From Rickettsia typhi (GTDB taxonomy: Bacteria > Pseudomonadota > Alphaproteobacteria > Rickettsiales > Rickettsiaceae): a DNA stretch of 39,268 nt. The notes under the pieces were generated by a model that saw only the letters and a program-made list of their open reading frames with translations, did no database searches and was not told where the DNA came from. How positions within the stretch are numbered: the first letter of the stretch is position 1; the number at the start of each line of letters is the position of its first letter. A program made the translations under genes and the position numbers. Location of the stretch: contig CAMCXV010000006.1 of the NCBI GenBank assembly GCA_945883665.1, positions 1 to 39,268 on the forward strand. Direction: 5' to 3'. This document shows, piece by piece, positions 1 to 9,100 of the stretch.

Positions 1-143
1 ACGGGAAATTTCTATCCAAATCGCACAAAAATCAGTAAATACTTCGTAAAATCACTAAAATTTCTTAAAGTAGAGCAAAAATATGCAATCCTATTTTGCG
101 GGACAAGTTTTTGAATGTATTTTTAAAACAAAACTCACAATGA
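1..143. other. Unassigned sequence replacing the 5' end of fumC
   Basis: This stretch precedes the truncated fumarase frame. In none of the three forward frames does it encode anything like the fumarase N-terminus. Forward frame 1 is open for 37 codons from the window edge to a TGA at 112-114, without recognisable similarity. It probably belongs to an inserted or recombined element whose remainder lies outside the window. I could not identify a terminal repeat. Confidence 0.3.
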
Positions 144-1343
144 GTTGAACTTAAAATATCAAATGAAATAGTAAGTGCTGCAGATAGAGTAATTAATGGT
201 GAATTTAGCAATAATTTTCCTTTAGTAGTTTGGCAAACTGGCTCTGGTACTCAAACCAATATGAATATGAACGAGGTTCTTGCTTCCATTGCAAATGAAA
301 AATTAACTGGTAAAAAAGGTGGAAAATCACCAGTTCACCCAAACGATCATGTCAATATGGGGCAGTCGTCAAATGATTCTTTTCCAACCGCTATGCATAT
401 TGCAACCGTTATTACAACTTATGAAAAGTTAATACCAGCTTTGAATAAATTACATACTAGTCTTAACGATAAGGTGAAAAATTGGCAAAAAATTGTTAAA
501 ATAGGAAGAACTCATTTGCAGGATGCAACTCCTATTACTCTTGGTCAAGAATTTTCTGGTTACGCTGCGCAGATCCAATATTCTTTGGAGAGAATAGAAC
601 AATCATTAACCAGAGTCCATTATTTAGCTCAAGGCGGTACAGCGGTAGGCACTGGCATTAATTGCCCCGAAGGTTTTGCTGAAAAATTTGCCGATGAGGT
701 GGCTAGATATACATCTTATAAATTCAAAACATCTCCCAACAAATTTGAATCCTTGGCATGTAATGATGCTTTAGTAGAGTTTTCTGGTTCATTAAATACA
801 CTTGCTGTAAGTATGATGAAAATAGCAAATGATATTAGACTACTTGGTTCTGGTCCTCGCAGTGGTATTGGTGAGCTTAATTTACCCGCAAACGAACCTG
901 GATCATCAATTATGCCTGGCAAGATAAATCCAACCCAATGTGAAGCTATGACCATGGTTTCAGCTCAAGTAATGGGCAATCATGTAGCAGTAACTATTGG
1001 TGGATCTAATGGTCATTTAGAGTTAAATGTCTTTAAACCACTAATAATTCAAAACATAATCCATTCTATAAATTTATTATCTGATGCTATTGTTAGTTTT
1101 GTAGATCATTGTATAGATGGCATGGAACCAAATCTTGAAAGAATAAAGAACCTTATGGATCAATCTCTTATGCTTGTTACTGCTTTAAATCCTTATATTG
1201 GTTATGACAAAGCAGCTGTTATTGCAAAAAAAGCCTACAAAGACGGCACTTCATTAAAAACAGCAGCTCTTGAACTTAAAATTATTTCAGAGCAAGATTT
1301 TGATAAATTTGTTGTTCCTGAAAATATGGTTGGTAAGTTTTAA
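144..1343 (+). pseudogene. fumC: Fumarate hydratase class II, 5'-truncated
   Basis: Class II fumarase interconverts fumarate and malate in the TCA cycle as a homotetramer in the cytosol. Fumarase-like reading runs from about 153 ([14 protein letters not shown]), through the substrate-binding [13 protein letters not shown] block, to the normal C-terminus. All three superfamily regions are present: SSNDSFPT and GRTHLQDAT (residues 36-43 and 82-90 counted from the ATG at 261) and the signature [10 protein letters not shown] (214-223). The frame is closed by a TGA at 141-143, and there is no ATG, GTG or TTG between it and 261. A start at 261 would cut off the GSGTQTN loop. Roughly the first 80 residues (domain 1) of a usual protein of about 460 are therefore missing. 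I read it as a decapitated pseudogene; an upstream assembly error is the alternative. Confidence 0.85.
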
Positions 1344-1400
1344 AAACATGCTAAAAGATTAACATAGTTAAAACTATAGAAACAAATTAAGTTACAATTT

Positions 1401-2753
1401 ATGAGTAAGAAAAACAAAGATAACGATAAAAAATTTACAAAAGATTTACAACAAGTTCAAGACCAATATCTAGATTATCCATATCCTATGAGGAATCCAG
1501 AAGATGAAAAAGTGAGATTACTTTGTCTGCAAGGAGATTTTCTGGAAGAAATAAATCATTATTTATTTAATGGTCACCAAGATTTCAAAAATAATTTTAG
1601 AATATTAGTCGCAGGTGGTGGAACTGGTGATGCCGCTATTTTTCATGCTGAGCAATTGCGAGATACTAATGCACAAATAGTATATCTTGACTTTAGTAAA
1701 GCAAGTATGGCAATTGCTAAAGAGAGAGCAAAAATTAAAGGTCTAAAAAATATAAAATGGATACATGATAGTATTTTAAATTTACCAAAACTCAATATTG
1801 GTAAATTTGATTTTATTAATTGTGTTGGAGTATTGCATCATCTTGAATCCCCAGATGAAGGCTTCAAGGCCCTGAAATCCGTGCTAAAGCCAGATGGCGG
1901 TATGAGTATAATGATTTACGCTAAATATGGCAGAACTGGCTTATATCAGATGCAAGAAATTATGCAAATGGTTAACGAAGGGGTGGGAAATCGTCAGGAA
2001 GAGGTAAATAATGGCTGGGAAATAGTTAACTCCTTGCCTGATACTAATTGGTGCAAAAGAGGAGAAGAGCTTTTACAAGATCACAAATCAGATGGCGATA
2101 TTGGAATGTATGATATGTTCCTACACAAGCAAGATCGTGCATATTCAATTCCCGAAATGTATGAATTTATCAGTAATACAGATCTTCATTTTGTTGAATT
2201 TTCTGACCCAATTTCTAGGGGAACTTTGAATATTATGAGTTTTTTAAGACAAGGAGAACTAGCGGAAAAAATCCTCAAAATGGATAAAATCAAGCAACAA
2301 AGCATTTGCGAGATTATGGCTGGAAACATAATAAAACATAGTTTTTGGGTTACAAATAGAAGTGATAACACAATTGCTTCTCTTGAAGACTTGGATAATA
2401 TACCAATTTTTTACAAAAAAACTTCTCGATATAGTGAAGATATAATAAATTTTTTAAATGATAATCCTAATCAAGTTGGGTTACCTATTACTTTTGATGT
2501 CCAAACTTTTACAGGATCTATGAATGTTATTTTCACAACTTCTCTTCTGACAAAACATATTTTTGAAGCAACAAAAGAGAAAAACAGAACCTTATTGGAC
2601 ATTCTAAATTTCACAAAAGAGGCAATAGGCAGAGAAATAACAGTCGCAGAATTTAATCAAGAAATTAGGAATATTCTATATCCATTAGTGAAGTGTGGTA
2701 TTATGTGTCTAAGACATAAATCAGTAAACTTTCATCGGTCAAATTATATTTAA
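1401..2753 (+). CDS. Class I SAM-dependent methyltransferase, substrate unknown
   Basis: This 450-residue protein has a Rossmann-type methyltransferase domain in its N-terminal half. The SAM-binding glycine motif ILVAGGGTGDA lies at about residues 68-78, the acidic end of strand 2 (YLDFS) at 95-99, and the motif IV/V region FDFINCVGVLHHL at 136-148. A typical GG turn follows near 166. The C-terminal 250 residues contain no motif I recognise and may bind the substrate. The gene stands alone, 57 bp after fumC and convergent with the next gene. Similar proteins of unknown substrate occur in Rickettsia. The enzyme class is secure; the target (protein, small molecule or RNA) cannot be deduced. Confidence 0.8.
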   Translation: MSKKNKDNDKKFTKDLQQVQDQYLDYPYPMRNPEDEKVRLLCLQGDFLEEINHYLFNGHQDFKNNFRILVAGGGTGDAAIFHAEQLRDTNAQIVYLDFSKASMAIAKERAKIKGLKNIKWIHDSILNLPKLNIGKFDFINCVGVLHHLESPDEGFKALKSVLKPDGGMSIMIYAKYGRTGLYQMQEIMQMVNEGVGNRQEEVNNGWEIVNSLPDTNWCKRGEELLQDHKSDGDIGMYDMFLHKQDRAYSIPEMYEFISNTDLHFVEFSDPISRGTLNIMSFLRQGELAEKILKMDKIKQQSICEIMAGNIIKHSFWVTNRSDNTIASLEDLDNIPIFYKKTSRYSEDIINFLNDNPNQVGLPITFDVQTFTGSMNVIFTTSLLTKHIFEATKEKNRTLLDILNFTKEAIGREITVAEFNQEIRNILYPLVKCGIMCLRHKSVNFHRSNYI

Positions 2754-2788
2754 AATAAATCTATTAAAAATCAATAATATTTAATAAC

Positions 2789-2828
2789 AAATCTTTAGAA
2801 AAAATCAGATAATTTAACCTAAAGATTT
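2789..2828. terminator. Hairpin between convergent genes
   Basis: A perfect 10-bp inverted repeat (AAATCTTTAG at 2789-2798, CTAAAGATTT at 2819-2828) with a 20-nt loop sits between the convergent methyltransferase and hydrolase genes, just past the hydrolase stop codon. It could terminate both transcripts. There is no clear U-tract, and AT-rich sequence makes chance repeats more likely. Confidence 0.35.
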
Positions 2829-2829
2829 A

Positions 2830-3876
2830 TTATTGCAATGGAACAAATTCAAATTGACCGGGATCCAAAGTTTTTACCATTTCTTTCACGTATAAAACTT
2901 CTTTTGCTTTCTCTAATTTAATTAAAGCATCGCCTCTTGGTTCATCGGTTAATTTAAATACATCATAATGAGATGGTACAGTAAATGGTTTTCCAAGATC
3001 AATATGAGCTTTTATCATATCAAAAGGATCCATATGAGCATATTGCATAAACCATCTTGGTTCGTAAGCTCCCATAGGAAGCAAAGCTAGACGAAATTTA
3101 CCAAACTTTTCTTTTGCTTTTTTAAAATAACGACCATTGCCATAGCCAGAATCTCCAACAAAATATATATTACCTGATTTTGTTTCTATATTAACAGCTG
3201 CCCACAAAGCTTTGTTTTTATCAAGCACCCACCTTGATGACCAATGTTGCATAGGTTCTATATGAAATTTCATATTATCATTAATTATTACTTCATCTCC
3301 CCAATCGTAAGCTTCAACTTCAATATTGGAATTATATTTCTTAATAATTGTATCATTGCCAATAGGGGTAATAATTCTTGGCTTATGTTTTTTCCATAAT
3401 AATTCAATAGTTTCAAGATCTAAATGATCATAGTGATTATGACTAATCCAGACAAGATCAATAGGCGGTAAATCTTTAAACTTTATACCAGGATCTATTA
3501 CTCTTTTTGGACCAGCAAAGCTAACTGGACTCGCCCTATCAGACCAAACGGGATCGGTCAGAATATTTAGACCATTTGTTTGTATAAGAAATGTTACATG
3601 TCCAACATAAGAAACTCTAAGATCTGAACCCATAACTCTATCTGGTGGCAAATCAAATTGATTATTTGGCACTTTATCTGGCCAAGGGTAAGATTTTGTA
3701 GTAAACCGCCATTTTAAAAAATCAACAAAACTCTTGTCATTATTCAGTTCTGGATCAAAAAACCTAGTACCATCGAAATGATCAGTGATTTTACCATCAT
3801 AATATTTACTATAAGAAAATAAAAAATAAGATGAAAATATTATTGCTATCAGCAATATAAAAAAATATTTATACAT
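2830..3876 (-). CDS. Metallo-beta-lactamase fold hydrolase, NAPE-PLD/RomA-like
   Basis: This 348-residue protein starts with a hydrophobic segment (residues 4-22) that is probably a membrane anchor or uncleaved signal. A metallo-beta-lactamase domain follows. Metal-site motifs are HNHYDH (146-151, HxHxDH), a histidine in MQHWS (H211) and an aspartate in GDSGYG (D242). The core NILTDPVWSDRASP and the spacing of these motifs match the bacterial UlaG/RomA-like branch, which includes N-acyl-phosphatidylethanolamine phospholipase D homologues. A phospholipid- or acyl-ester-cleaving role at the inner membrane is inference from the family. It lies 25 bp after the idi stop codon on the same strand and is probably cotranscribed with idi, rmuC and perhaps fabI. 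Confidence 0.8.
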   Translation of the reverse strand: MYKYFFILLIAIIFSSYFLFSYSKYYDGKITDHFDGTRFFDPELNNDKSFVDFLKWRFTTKSYPWPDKVPNNQFDLPPDRVMGSDLRVSYVGHVTFLIQTNGLNILTDPVWSDRASPVSFAGPKRVIDPGIKFKDLPPIDLVWISHNHYDHLDLETIELLWKKHKPRIITPIGNDTIIKKYNSNIEVEAYDWGDEVIINDNMKFHIEPMQHWSSRWVLDKNKALWAAVNIETKSGNIYFVGDSGYGNGRYFKKAKEKFGKFRLALLPMGAYEPRWFMQYAHMDPFDMIKAHIDLGKPFTVPSHYDVFKLTDEPRGDALIKLEKAKEVLYVKEMVKTLDPGQFEFVPLQ

Positions 3877-3901
3877 AACATGAATTTCTAATTACATTTA
3901 T

Positions 3902-4432
3902 CTAGTCTTTAGTAAATTTATCAACCATTGCAAGAGTTTCTTTAAACCAAGCTGTAAATAAACTAGGAGTATTATTTATCTCAGAGAATATTTCATCTAT
4001 TTTACTCCATTTTACTGTTGATACTTCCCTAGGGTTAACTCTTATTGATTCACACCTCCAGTAACCAATAAAAACATGATCTATCTCATGTTCAATTAAA
4101 CTAGTTCCTACATCAGCTTTATAAGTAAAAACCCCTATTTCCTTTAATGGTATATTTAACCCTATTTCTTCATTTAAACGACGCTTTGCAGCCTCCATAA
4201 CTGATTCAGAAGGTCTGGGATGTCCACAACAACTATTGCTCCATAAACCAGAGCTATGATATTTTGCTAAAGACCTTTTCTGCATCAATAATTCTAAATC
4301 TGGATTATTGCGCAAAACAAAGATAGAGAAAGCTCGGTGTAAAAGTCCAAGCTTATGAGCAGTGATTTTTTCTTCTACTCCTATGATCTTATCATTATTA
4401 TCAACCAAAATTACTTGCTCCAACATTTTCAA
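3902..4432 (-). CDS. idi: Isopentenyl-diphosphate delta-isomerase, type I
   Basis: This enzyme interconverts IPP and DMAPP, the building blocks for undecaprenyl phosphate, ubiquinone side chains and modified tRNA. The 176-residue protein has the Nudix-fold type I architecture. The catalytic cysteine is in SNSCCGHPR (C69). The degenerate Nudix box G70-x5-E76-x7-R84 continues to LNEEIGL, and the acid pair is in EHEIDHVF (E114, E116). Length matches the bacterial enzyme. It is clearly not the flavin-dependent type II isomerase. The start could be M1 or M3. It lies 6 bp downstream of rmuC on the same strand, so coupled expression is likely. No other isoprenoid gene is in the window. Confidence 0.92.
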   Translation of the reverse strand: MKMLEQVILVDNNDKIIGVEEKITAHKLGLLHRAFSIFVLRNNPDLELLMQKRSLAKYHSSGLWSNSCCGHPRPSESVMEAAKRRLNEEIGLNIPLKEIGVFTYKADVGTSLIEHEIDHVFIGYWRCESIRVNPREVSTVKWSKIDEIFSEINNTPSLFTAWFKETLAMVDKFTKD

Positions 4433-4438
4433 CTTAAA

Positions 4439-5749
4439 TTATTCATATATAGCTTTATTAGTCGTGATTTGTTGTAATTGCTCTTCTTCTAGCTCTATCA
4501 TTTCTGATTTGCCAGTAATTAATTGATATCTTTGCAGATGAATTTGCTTTCTATTAAGATCTGACCCCACCCCTAAATTGGATATATTTTTTGCTTTTGA
4601 TAAGAAATTTCTATTGAAAGAAGCAGCAAATTTATCATAATTCCCAACCAAACTTGAAATATTAGATCCTAGTTTTGCCGAATATTCTGCTAGAGAAGAA
4701 ATAGAATTAATAAGCTTTTTTACTTCTTCAATAATTTCTAAATTATTATGAAGCATTAAATTTTCAGCTATTTGGAATTTCGCAAATGACAGCATATTCA
4801 TAAGCCCCGCTGGTCCTACTGGAAAAATATTTAAGTTCCAAGCTTTATTTAAAAAGTCACTATCAGCTTCAACTATTTTTTCAATCGCATGTTCGCTAGG
4901 TAAGAACATAAGCGTTATAATATTAGCATATTTCATTCTATTTGCTAAATTGCCAGCTAATTTCATATTTTCGGCATAATCCTTACTCGCTAAAGATTTT
5001 AAATGAAAATTCATAGTTTTTACTAATCGCTCGATATTTTCTGATTCATCTATTAAAAATTTTGAAGCTTTAGCATCAATAATCATAATGTTATTTGACG
5101 GCAAAAAAATTACTGCATCAGGACGTAATTTGTTATTATGCTCACCACTGAGATTATATTGCATTGAAAAATCTAAACCATTTTTTAAACCAGAGGCTTT
5201 TAATATATTTTCCAGTGTAATTTCGGCTAATTTTCCAGCACCAGAGGGCGAAAGCAGCGAATTCTTGATTAAATCAACAGTACCCTGTGATTTTTCTACT
5301 CCATTTTTAAGAGCTCCAACCATATTTACTATTCGTTCAAATTCAGCATTGAATTTCTCAGCATTGGTTTTTATATTTTCTTCTGATAATTTACGATTTC
5401 CTTCTGTTTCTGTTCTGTGGATCGCAATTAATTGTTTTGATAATTCATTTCCTAGTTCAAACAAAGATGCTTTTGTGAGTTCTTGGGATTTTTTAGTGAT
5501 ATTTTCAAAATCATTGATTAATTTTTCTTGTTGCTGAACCTTAGCTACTATTTGTTCAATATGTTTTATATTTTCTATTTTTTCATTGACGGCAAAATCA
5601 TATTTACCATTTAGCTCTTCTAGTGATTTATTTCTTTCATCGAGCAAAAATTGTAAAAAACTTATTTTTGATTTATTGATTATTTGCTTGTAAATCAGAA
5701 AAATAGATAACAATACGGATATTGATAATATTGAAAAAATTATGATCAT
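4439..5749 (-). CDS. rmuC: DNA recombination protein RmuC
   Basis: RmuC-family proteins are inner-membrane-anchored predicted nucleases that limit inversions between short inverted repeats. This copy has 436 residues: a transmembrane segment at 2-24, a charged coiled coil at about 30-130 rich in E, K and Q, then the RmuC domain. That domain includes LRPDAVIFLPSNNIMIIDAK, the PD-(D/E)xK-like core (D...IDAK) near residues 210-227. The C-terminal segment is shorter and more variable. An 18-codon reading frame ends 2 bp before its ATG and could couple translation. It is followed at 6 bp by idi. Family assignment is firm; nuclease activity is a family-level prediction. Confidence 0.88.
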   Translation of the reverse strand: MIIIFSILSISVLLSIFLIYKQIINKSKISFLQFLLDERNKSLEELNGKYDFAVNEKIENIKHIEQIVAKVQQQEKLINDFENITKKSQELTKASLFELGNELSKQLIAIHRTETEGNRKLSEENIKTNAEKFNAEFERIVNMVGALKNGVEKSQGTVDLIKNSLLSPSGAGKLAEITLENILKASGLKNGLDFSMQYNLSGEHNNKLRPDAVIFLPSNNIMIIDAKASKFLIDESENIERLVKTMNFHLKSLASKDYAENMKLAGNLANRMKYANIITLMFLPSEHAIEKIVEADSDFLNKAWNLNIFPVGPAGLMNMLSFAKFQIAENLMLHNNLEIIEEVKKLINSISSLAEYSAKLGSNISSLVGNYDKFAASFNRNFLSKAKNISNLGVGSDLNRKQIHLQRYQLITGKSEMIELEEEQLQQITTNKAIYE

Positions 5750-5751
5750 AC

Positions 5752-5856
5752 TTATTTTCCTAGTTCCAATAAATCAAAATCGCCATGAAGAAGACCTAAA
5801 GTAAGCATTGCTTGATATATCTCATACTTACTAAATATGTTTTTTAAACTCTGATG
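5752..5856 (-). other. Possible small ORF or remnant upstream of rmuC
   Basis: On the minus strand an open frame runs from just after a TAA near 5857 to a TAA that ends 2 bp before the rmuC ATG. Its last 18 codons, from an internal ATG, read MLTLGLLHGDFDLLELGK, and the residues before it (SLKNIFSKYEIYQA) look protein-like. It may be a leader peptide that couples rmuC translation or the tail of a lost gene. I recognise no family. Chance is possible for a frame this short. Confidence 0.25.
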
Positions 5857-5885
5857 TTAAACAGACTAACTAACCAACATCAGAG
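5849..5885 (-). terminator. Hairpin downstream of fabI
   Basis: A perfect 10-bp inverted repeat (CTCTGATGTT at 5849-5858, AACATCAGAG at 5876-5885) with a 17-nt loop lies just past the fabI stop codon on the minus strand. It is followed in the transcript by a short T-run and then A-rich sequence. It could be a weak terminator separating fabI from rmuC. Confidence 0.4.
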
Positions 5886-5900
5886 CTTAATTACAGTAAT

Positions 5901-6704
5901 TTACTCAGCTTTATTACCTGCATTCATTCCCATAATATTATAGCCAGAATCAACATGCTGCACTTCCCCCGTAACTCCAGAGCTAAGATCACTAAGCATG
6001 TAAACAGCTGATCCAGCTACATCTTGCTGAGTAGTATTTCTTTTCAATGGGGAAGTTTCTGCATGTATCTTTAACATTGATTTAAAATCACCAATACCGC
6101 TAGAGGCAAGAGTTTTAATAGGACCAGCCGATATAGCATTTACTCTAATATTGTTCGGACCCATATCATGGGACAGATATTTAACACTAGTCTCTAGCGC
6201 TGATTTTGCCAAACCCATAACATTGTAATATGGTATTACTTTTTCCGCTCCATAATAACTAAGGGTAATTATACTTCCACCATCTGTCATAAGAGGTTCC
6301 ACTCTTTTAGCCATGGCAGTTAACGAATAGCAAGAAATATTCATTGCATTTAAGAAATTTGACAAAGAAGTGTCAATATATCTTCCTCGCAATTCTTCTT
6401 TATCAGCAAAAGCTATTGCGTGAACAAGAAAATCTACCCTACCCCATTTATCTTTTACTACCTCAAACAAATTATCCATAGAAGCATCATTTGTTACATC
6501 GCATTCTAAAACAAAATCACAATCTATTTCCTTTGCCAAAGGCATAACTCTTTTTTGCAAAACTTCACCTTGATAAGTCAGGGCGATCTCTGCTCCATGT
6601 GCTTTTGCTAATTGGGCTATGGCCCATGATATTGACAAATTATTAGCCACCCCTGTTATTATTCCTTTTTTGCCTTTTAGTAACCCAGATTGAATTTCTT
6701 TCAT
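5901..6704 (-). CDS. fabI: Enoyl-[acyl-carrier-protein] reductase FabI
   Basis: FabI carries out the last, NADH-dependent step of each fatty-acid elongation cycle. It is a short-chain dehydrogenase of about 267 residues in this reading. The cofactor-binding stretch GKKGIITGVANNLSISWAIA is near the N-terminus. The FabI-type active site YYGAEKVIPYYNVMGLAKSALE carries the two tyrosines and the lysine. The C-terminal region (GDFKSMLKIHAETSPLKRN) covers the substrate-binding loop. I place the start at the ATG whose first codon is at 6702-6704 because an AGAGG ribosome-binding site sits six bases upstream. An ATG eight codons earlier (6728) is possible, but it would put the start much closer to the divergent lnt. 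Confidence 0.93.
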   Translation of the reverse strand: MKEIQSGLLKGKKGIITGVANNLSISWAIAQLAKAHGAEIALTYQGEVLQKRVMPLAKEIDCDFVLECDVTNDASMDNLFEVVKDKWGRVDFLVHAIAFADKEELRGRYIDTSLSNFLNAMNISCYSLTAMAKRVEPLMTDGGSIITLSYYGAEKVIPYYNVMGLAKSALETSVKYLSHDMGPNNIRVNAISAGPIKTLASSGIGDFKSMLKIHAETSPLKRNTTQQDVAGSAVYMLSDLSSGVTGEVQHVDSGYNIMGMNAGNKAE

Positions 6705-6786
6705 TGATAACCTCTTTTCTATGTTCAAAACAATAATAAATGCTATTTTATATACTCAAATAAATAAATCTACAAATTCTTTGGTT

Positions 6787-8298
6787 ATGTTATTAAATAA
6801 ACTAACTTCTTTTATCTCTGGTCTTATTTGCGGCTTGTCTTTTGCACCAGTTTTTTTTGTACCAGGAATATTTGGTACATCATTACTAGTTGCGCAAATA
6901 AAATTATCACAATACAGATCCGAAGCTATAAAATATGGATTTATGTTTGGTTTTGGTTTTTATTTGTCTAGTTTATATTGGATCAGCTTTGCTCTTGGTG
7001 TTTTTATAGATCAATTTTGGTGGGCAATTCCTTTTGCTCTATTTGGTCTTCCTGCTTTTATGGCAATTTTTACCGGAATAATAGCTTTATTTGCTTGGCA
7101 AATGCGAGATAATAAATTTTTTCATTTTTTCTTTTGTTTTACTTGGGTATTTATTGAGTGGGTAATCTCATGGATATTTACAGGTCTGCCGTGGTCTGTA
7201 ATTGGATATGCTTTATCTAATTGGCTTATATTAACACAATTAGCTAGTATTTTCGGCATATTTGGTCTTAGTTTTATTGTAATTTATATAGGATCAAGCG
7301 CATATAATTTTCTTTGTGTAAAATCAGATATAGAAAAAAAGAATTTCTATTCAAGGCTTATAACTTCCTTGATTATAATAATCGCTATGTTAATTTATGG
7401 TTATTTAAGATTAAAGGCTAATCCAACAGAATATACTAATATATCTGCAAGACTAGTGCAACCTTGTATTCCACAGACAGCAAAATGGGATCAAAAAGAA
7501 TTTTGGGAAAATTTAGATCTGCAAATTGAACTTTCAAAAAAAGAAGGAAAACCAGATTTAATAATTTGGTCAGAAGCTGCTTTAACTTTACCTTACAATA
7601 TTAAGCCTGTTATCAAAAAAATTCAGTCTGTTTTTGCAAATGATGAGCAAATTTTATTGACTGGCGGAGTAAGTGATAATGACAAAACTGGTGATGATTT
7701 AAAAATATACTCTTCTTTTATTGGCATTAACAAATCTGGTACCAAGTTACTGGATTATTATAAATCGCATTTAGTACCTTTTGGCGAATATATACCATTT
7801 AAAAATATATTACCTTTAAAAAAAATCACCCATGGTCTAATGGATTATACGGAAGGAAAGAGAAAATCTGTAATTATAGAAAAATTTGATCTAGTTACTT
7901 GGCCTTTAATCTGTTATGAAGCAATTTTCCCTTACGAAGTTAAAGTTTCAAACAAAAATGCTGATGTAATTATCAACATCACAAATGATAGTTGGTATGG
8001 CAATTCTTCTGGACCATATCAACATTTTGAAATCAGCAGAATGCGAGCCATTGAAAATGGTTTACCAATGCTACGAATTGCAAATAATGGAATAAGTGGA
8101 TTTATTGATCCAGTTGGTAGAATTTTAGAAAAAACTGAACTAAATGAGGTTACTATATTAGATAATTTTATTCCCCAAAAACTACCCCTAGAGACCCTAT
8201 TTTCAAAATATCCACTATGTGGATTATTGCTTTGGGTGTATTTCGTGTTAATATTACAATTATTTGTTACGTTTTTTATTTATATTACACGCAAATAA
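6787..8298 (+). CDS. lnt: Apolipoprotein N-acyltransferase
   Basis: Lnt transfers a third acyl chain from phospholipid to the N-terminal cysteine of lipoproteins in the inner membrane. This 503-residue version has about six to seven N-terminal membrane segments, a periplasmic nitrilase-like domain and a final membrane helix. The catalytic triad is visible: glutamate in IIWSEAAL (E263), lysine in YYKSHLVPFGEY (K326) and cysteine in WPLICYEA (C376). This order and spacing parallels E. coli E267/K335/C387. An in-frame ATG at 6721 would add 22 residues, but that extension is not hydrophobic in the usual Lnt manner and overlaps the fabI leader. I prefer the ATG at 6787. It is divergent from fabI over a gap of about 80 bp. 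Confidence 0.9.
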   Translation: MLLNKLTSFISGLICGLSFAPVFFVPGIFGTSLLVAQIKLSQYRSEAIKYGFMFGFGFYLSSLYWISFALGVFIDQFWWAIPFALFGLPAFMAIFTGIIALFAWQMRDNKFFHFFFCFTWVFIEWVISWIFTGLPWSVIGYALSNWLILTQLASIFGIFGLSFIVIYIGSSAYNFLCVKSDIEKKNFYSRLITSLIIIIAMLIYGYLRLKANPTEYTNISARLVQPCIPQTAKWDQKEFWENLDLQIELSKKEGKPDLIIWSEAALTLPYNIKPVIKKIQSVFANDEQILLTGGVSDNDKTGDDLKIYSSFIGINKSGTKLLDYYKSHLVPFGEYIPFKNILPLKKITHGLMDYTEGKRKSVIIEKFDLVTWPLICYEAIFPYEVKVSNKNADVIINITNDSWYGNSSGPYQHFEISRMRAIENGLPMLRIANNGISGFIDPVGRILEKTELNEVTILDNFIPQKLPLETLFSKYPLCGLLLWVYFVLILQLFVTFFIYITRK

Positions 8299-8464
8299 CA
8301 AATTAATTCCCTCATTACAGAAAATTTCATCTATACTAATTTTTAGCTTCGTTGATAAATCTTTACAAATTAATGTATTCTTAGTATATTTTTTATGATT
8401 CAATAAATATACTAATTTTATCGACCCTATTGATTAAATTCAATTTAATAAATTATTAAGGTAT

Positions 8465-8896
8465 ATGCTAACACAAACTATCGACAAAAAAGAATCAAAA
8501 GGAAGAGCTGATGATATAGACCGCTTAGTAAGTAAGCGCCTCAAAGTAAGAAGAATGATGCTAGGCTTAAGTCAGCAAGATTTAGGAAACGCTGTAGATG
8601 TTAGTATTCAACAAATACAGAAATATGAAAAAGCATCAAATCGTATTTCCAGTGGTAAACTATTTACATTTTCTAAATTTTTAAAAGTACCGATAAGTTA
8701 CTTTTTTGAACAAGGAGATGATCCTAGCAACATAATTGGCAATATTTTCTCTGAAGAAACAGAAAATTATGATCACACAACTGATAAAGATAATGTAAGC
8801 GAAAAAGAACTTATTGTCTTAATAAAAGCTTTTAGCGAGATTAAAAATAATCAAAGTCGTAAAAAAATTACTGAACTTGTTAAGACAATGCATTAA
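8465..8896 (+). CDS. XRE-family helix-turn-helix regulator
   Basis: This 143-residue protein has a Cro/CI-type helix-turn-helix domain at about residues 24-84. The segment GLSQQDLGNAVDVSIQQIQKYE contains the Q-rich recognition helix. The following SNRISSGKLFTFSKFLKVPISYFF is the conserved second half found in Rickettsiales and other alphaproteobacteria. The C-terminal 60 residues are acidic and then basic, with no known ligand domain. The gene is monocistronic: about 166 bp of AT-rich sequence upstream and a strong terminator downstream. An AAGG sits six bases before the ATG. Target genes are unknown; self-regulation is common in the family. Confidence 0.85.
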   Translation: MLTQTIDKKESKGRADDIDRLVSKRLKVRRMMLGLSQQDLGNAVDVSIQQIQKYEKASNRISSGKLFTFSKFLKVPISYFFEQGDDPSNIIGNIFSEETENYDHTTDKDNVSEKELIVLIKAFSEIKNNQSRKKITELVKTMH

Positions 8897-8930
8897 TTTG
8901 CAAAGCAGTTATTTTACCATATATTCTTTA

Positions 8931-8977
8931 AACAATAGAACAGCTTTTTAATTTAAAAGCTGTTCTATTGTTTTTTC
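8931..8977 (+). terminator. Strong intrinsic terminator of the XRE gene
   Basis: A perfect 19-bp stem (8931-8949 with 8956-8974) closes a 6-nt loop and runs into six T residues ending at 8977. This is the clearest rho-independent terminator on the plus strand of the window. It insulates mraZ from the regulator gene. Confidence 0.9.
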
Positions 8978-9100
8978 AACAAAGCTTGACGAATCCATTA
9001 AATATTCTCTCATTTAGACTATTTCTATCTTTTCTTAAGACTTAAAATTAATTAAAAGTCTTAAAAACTCCTATTTTCACATCAGTGACTGAAATATCAC

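Noticed and set aside
5088..5537. 149-codon plus-strand frame opposite rmuC
   Set aside because: rmuC is well supported on the other strand; this frame shows no family features and no ribosome-binding site.
9035..9064. 9-bp inverted repeat as a second terminator
   Set aside because: It has no T-run on either strand and lies well after a complete terminator at 8931-8977.
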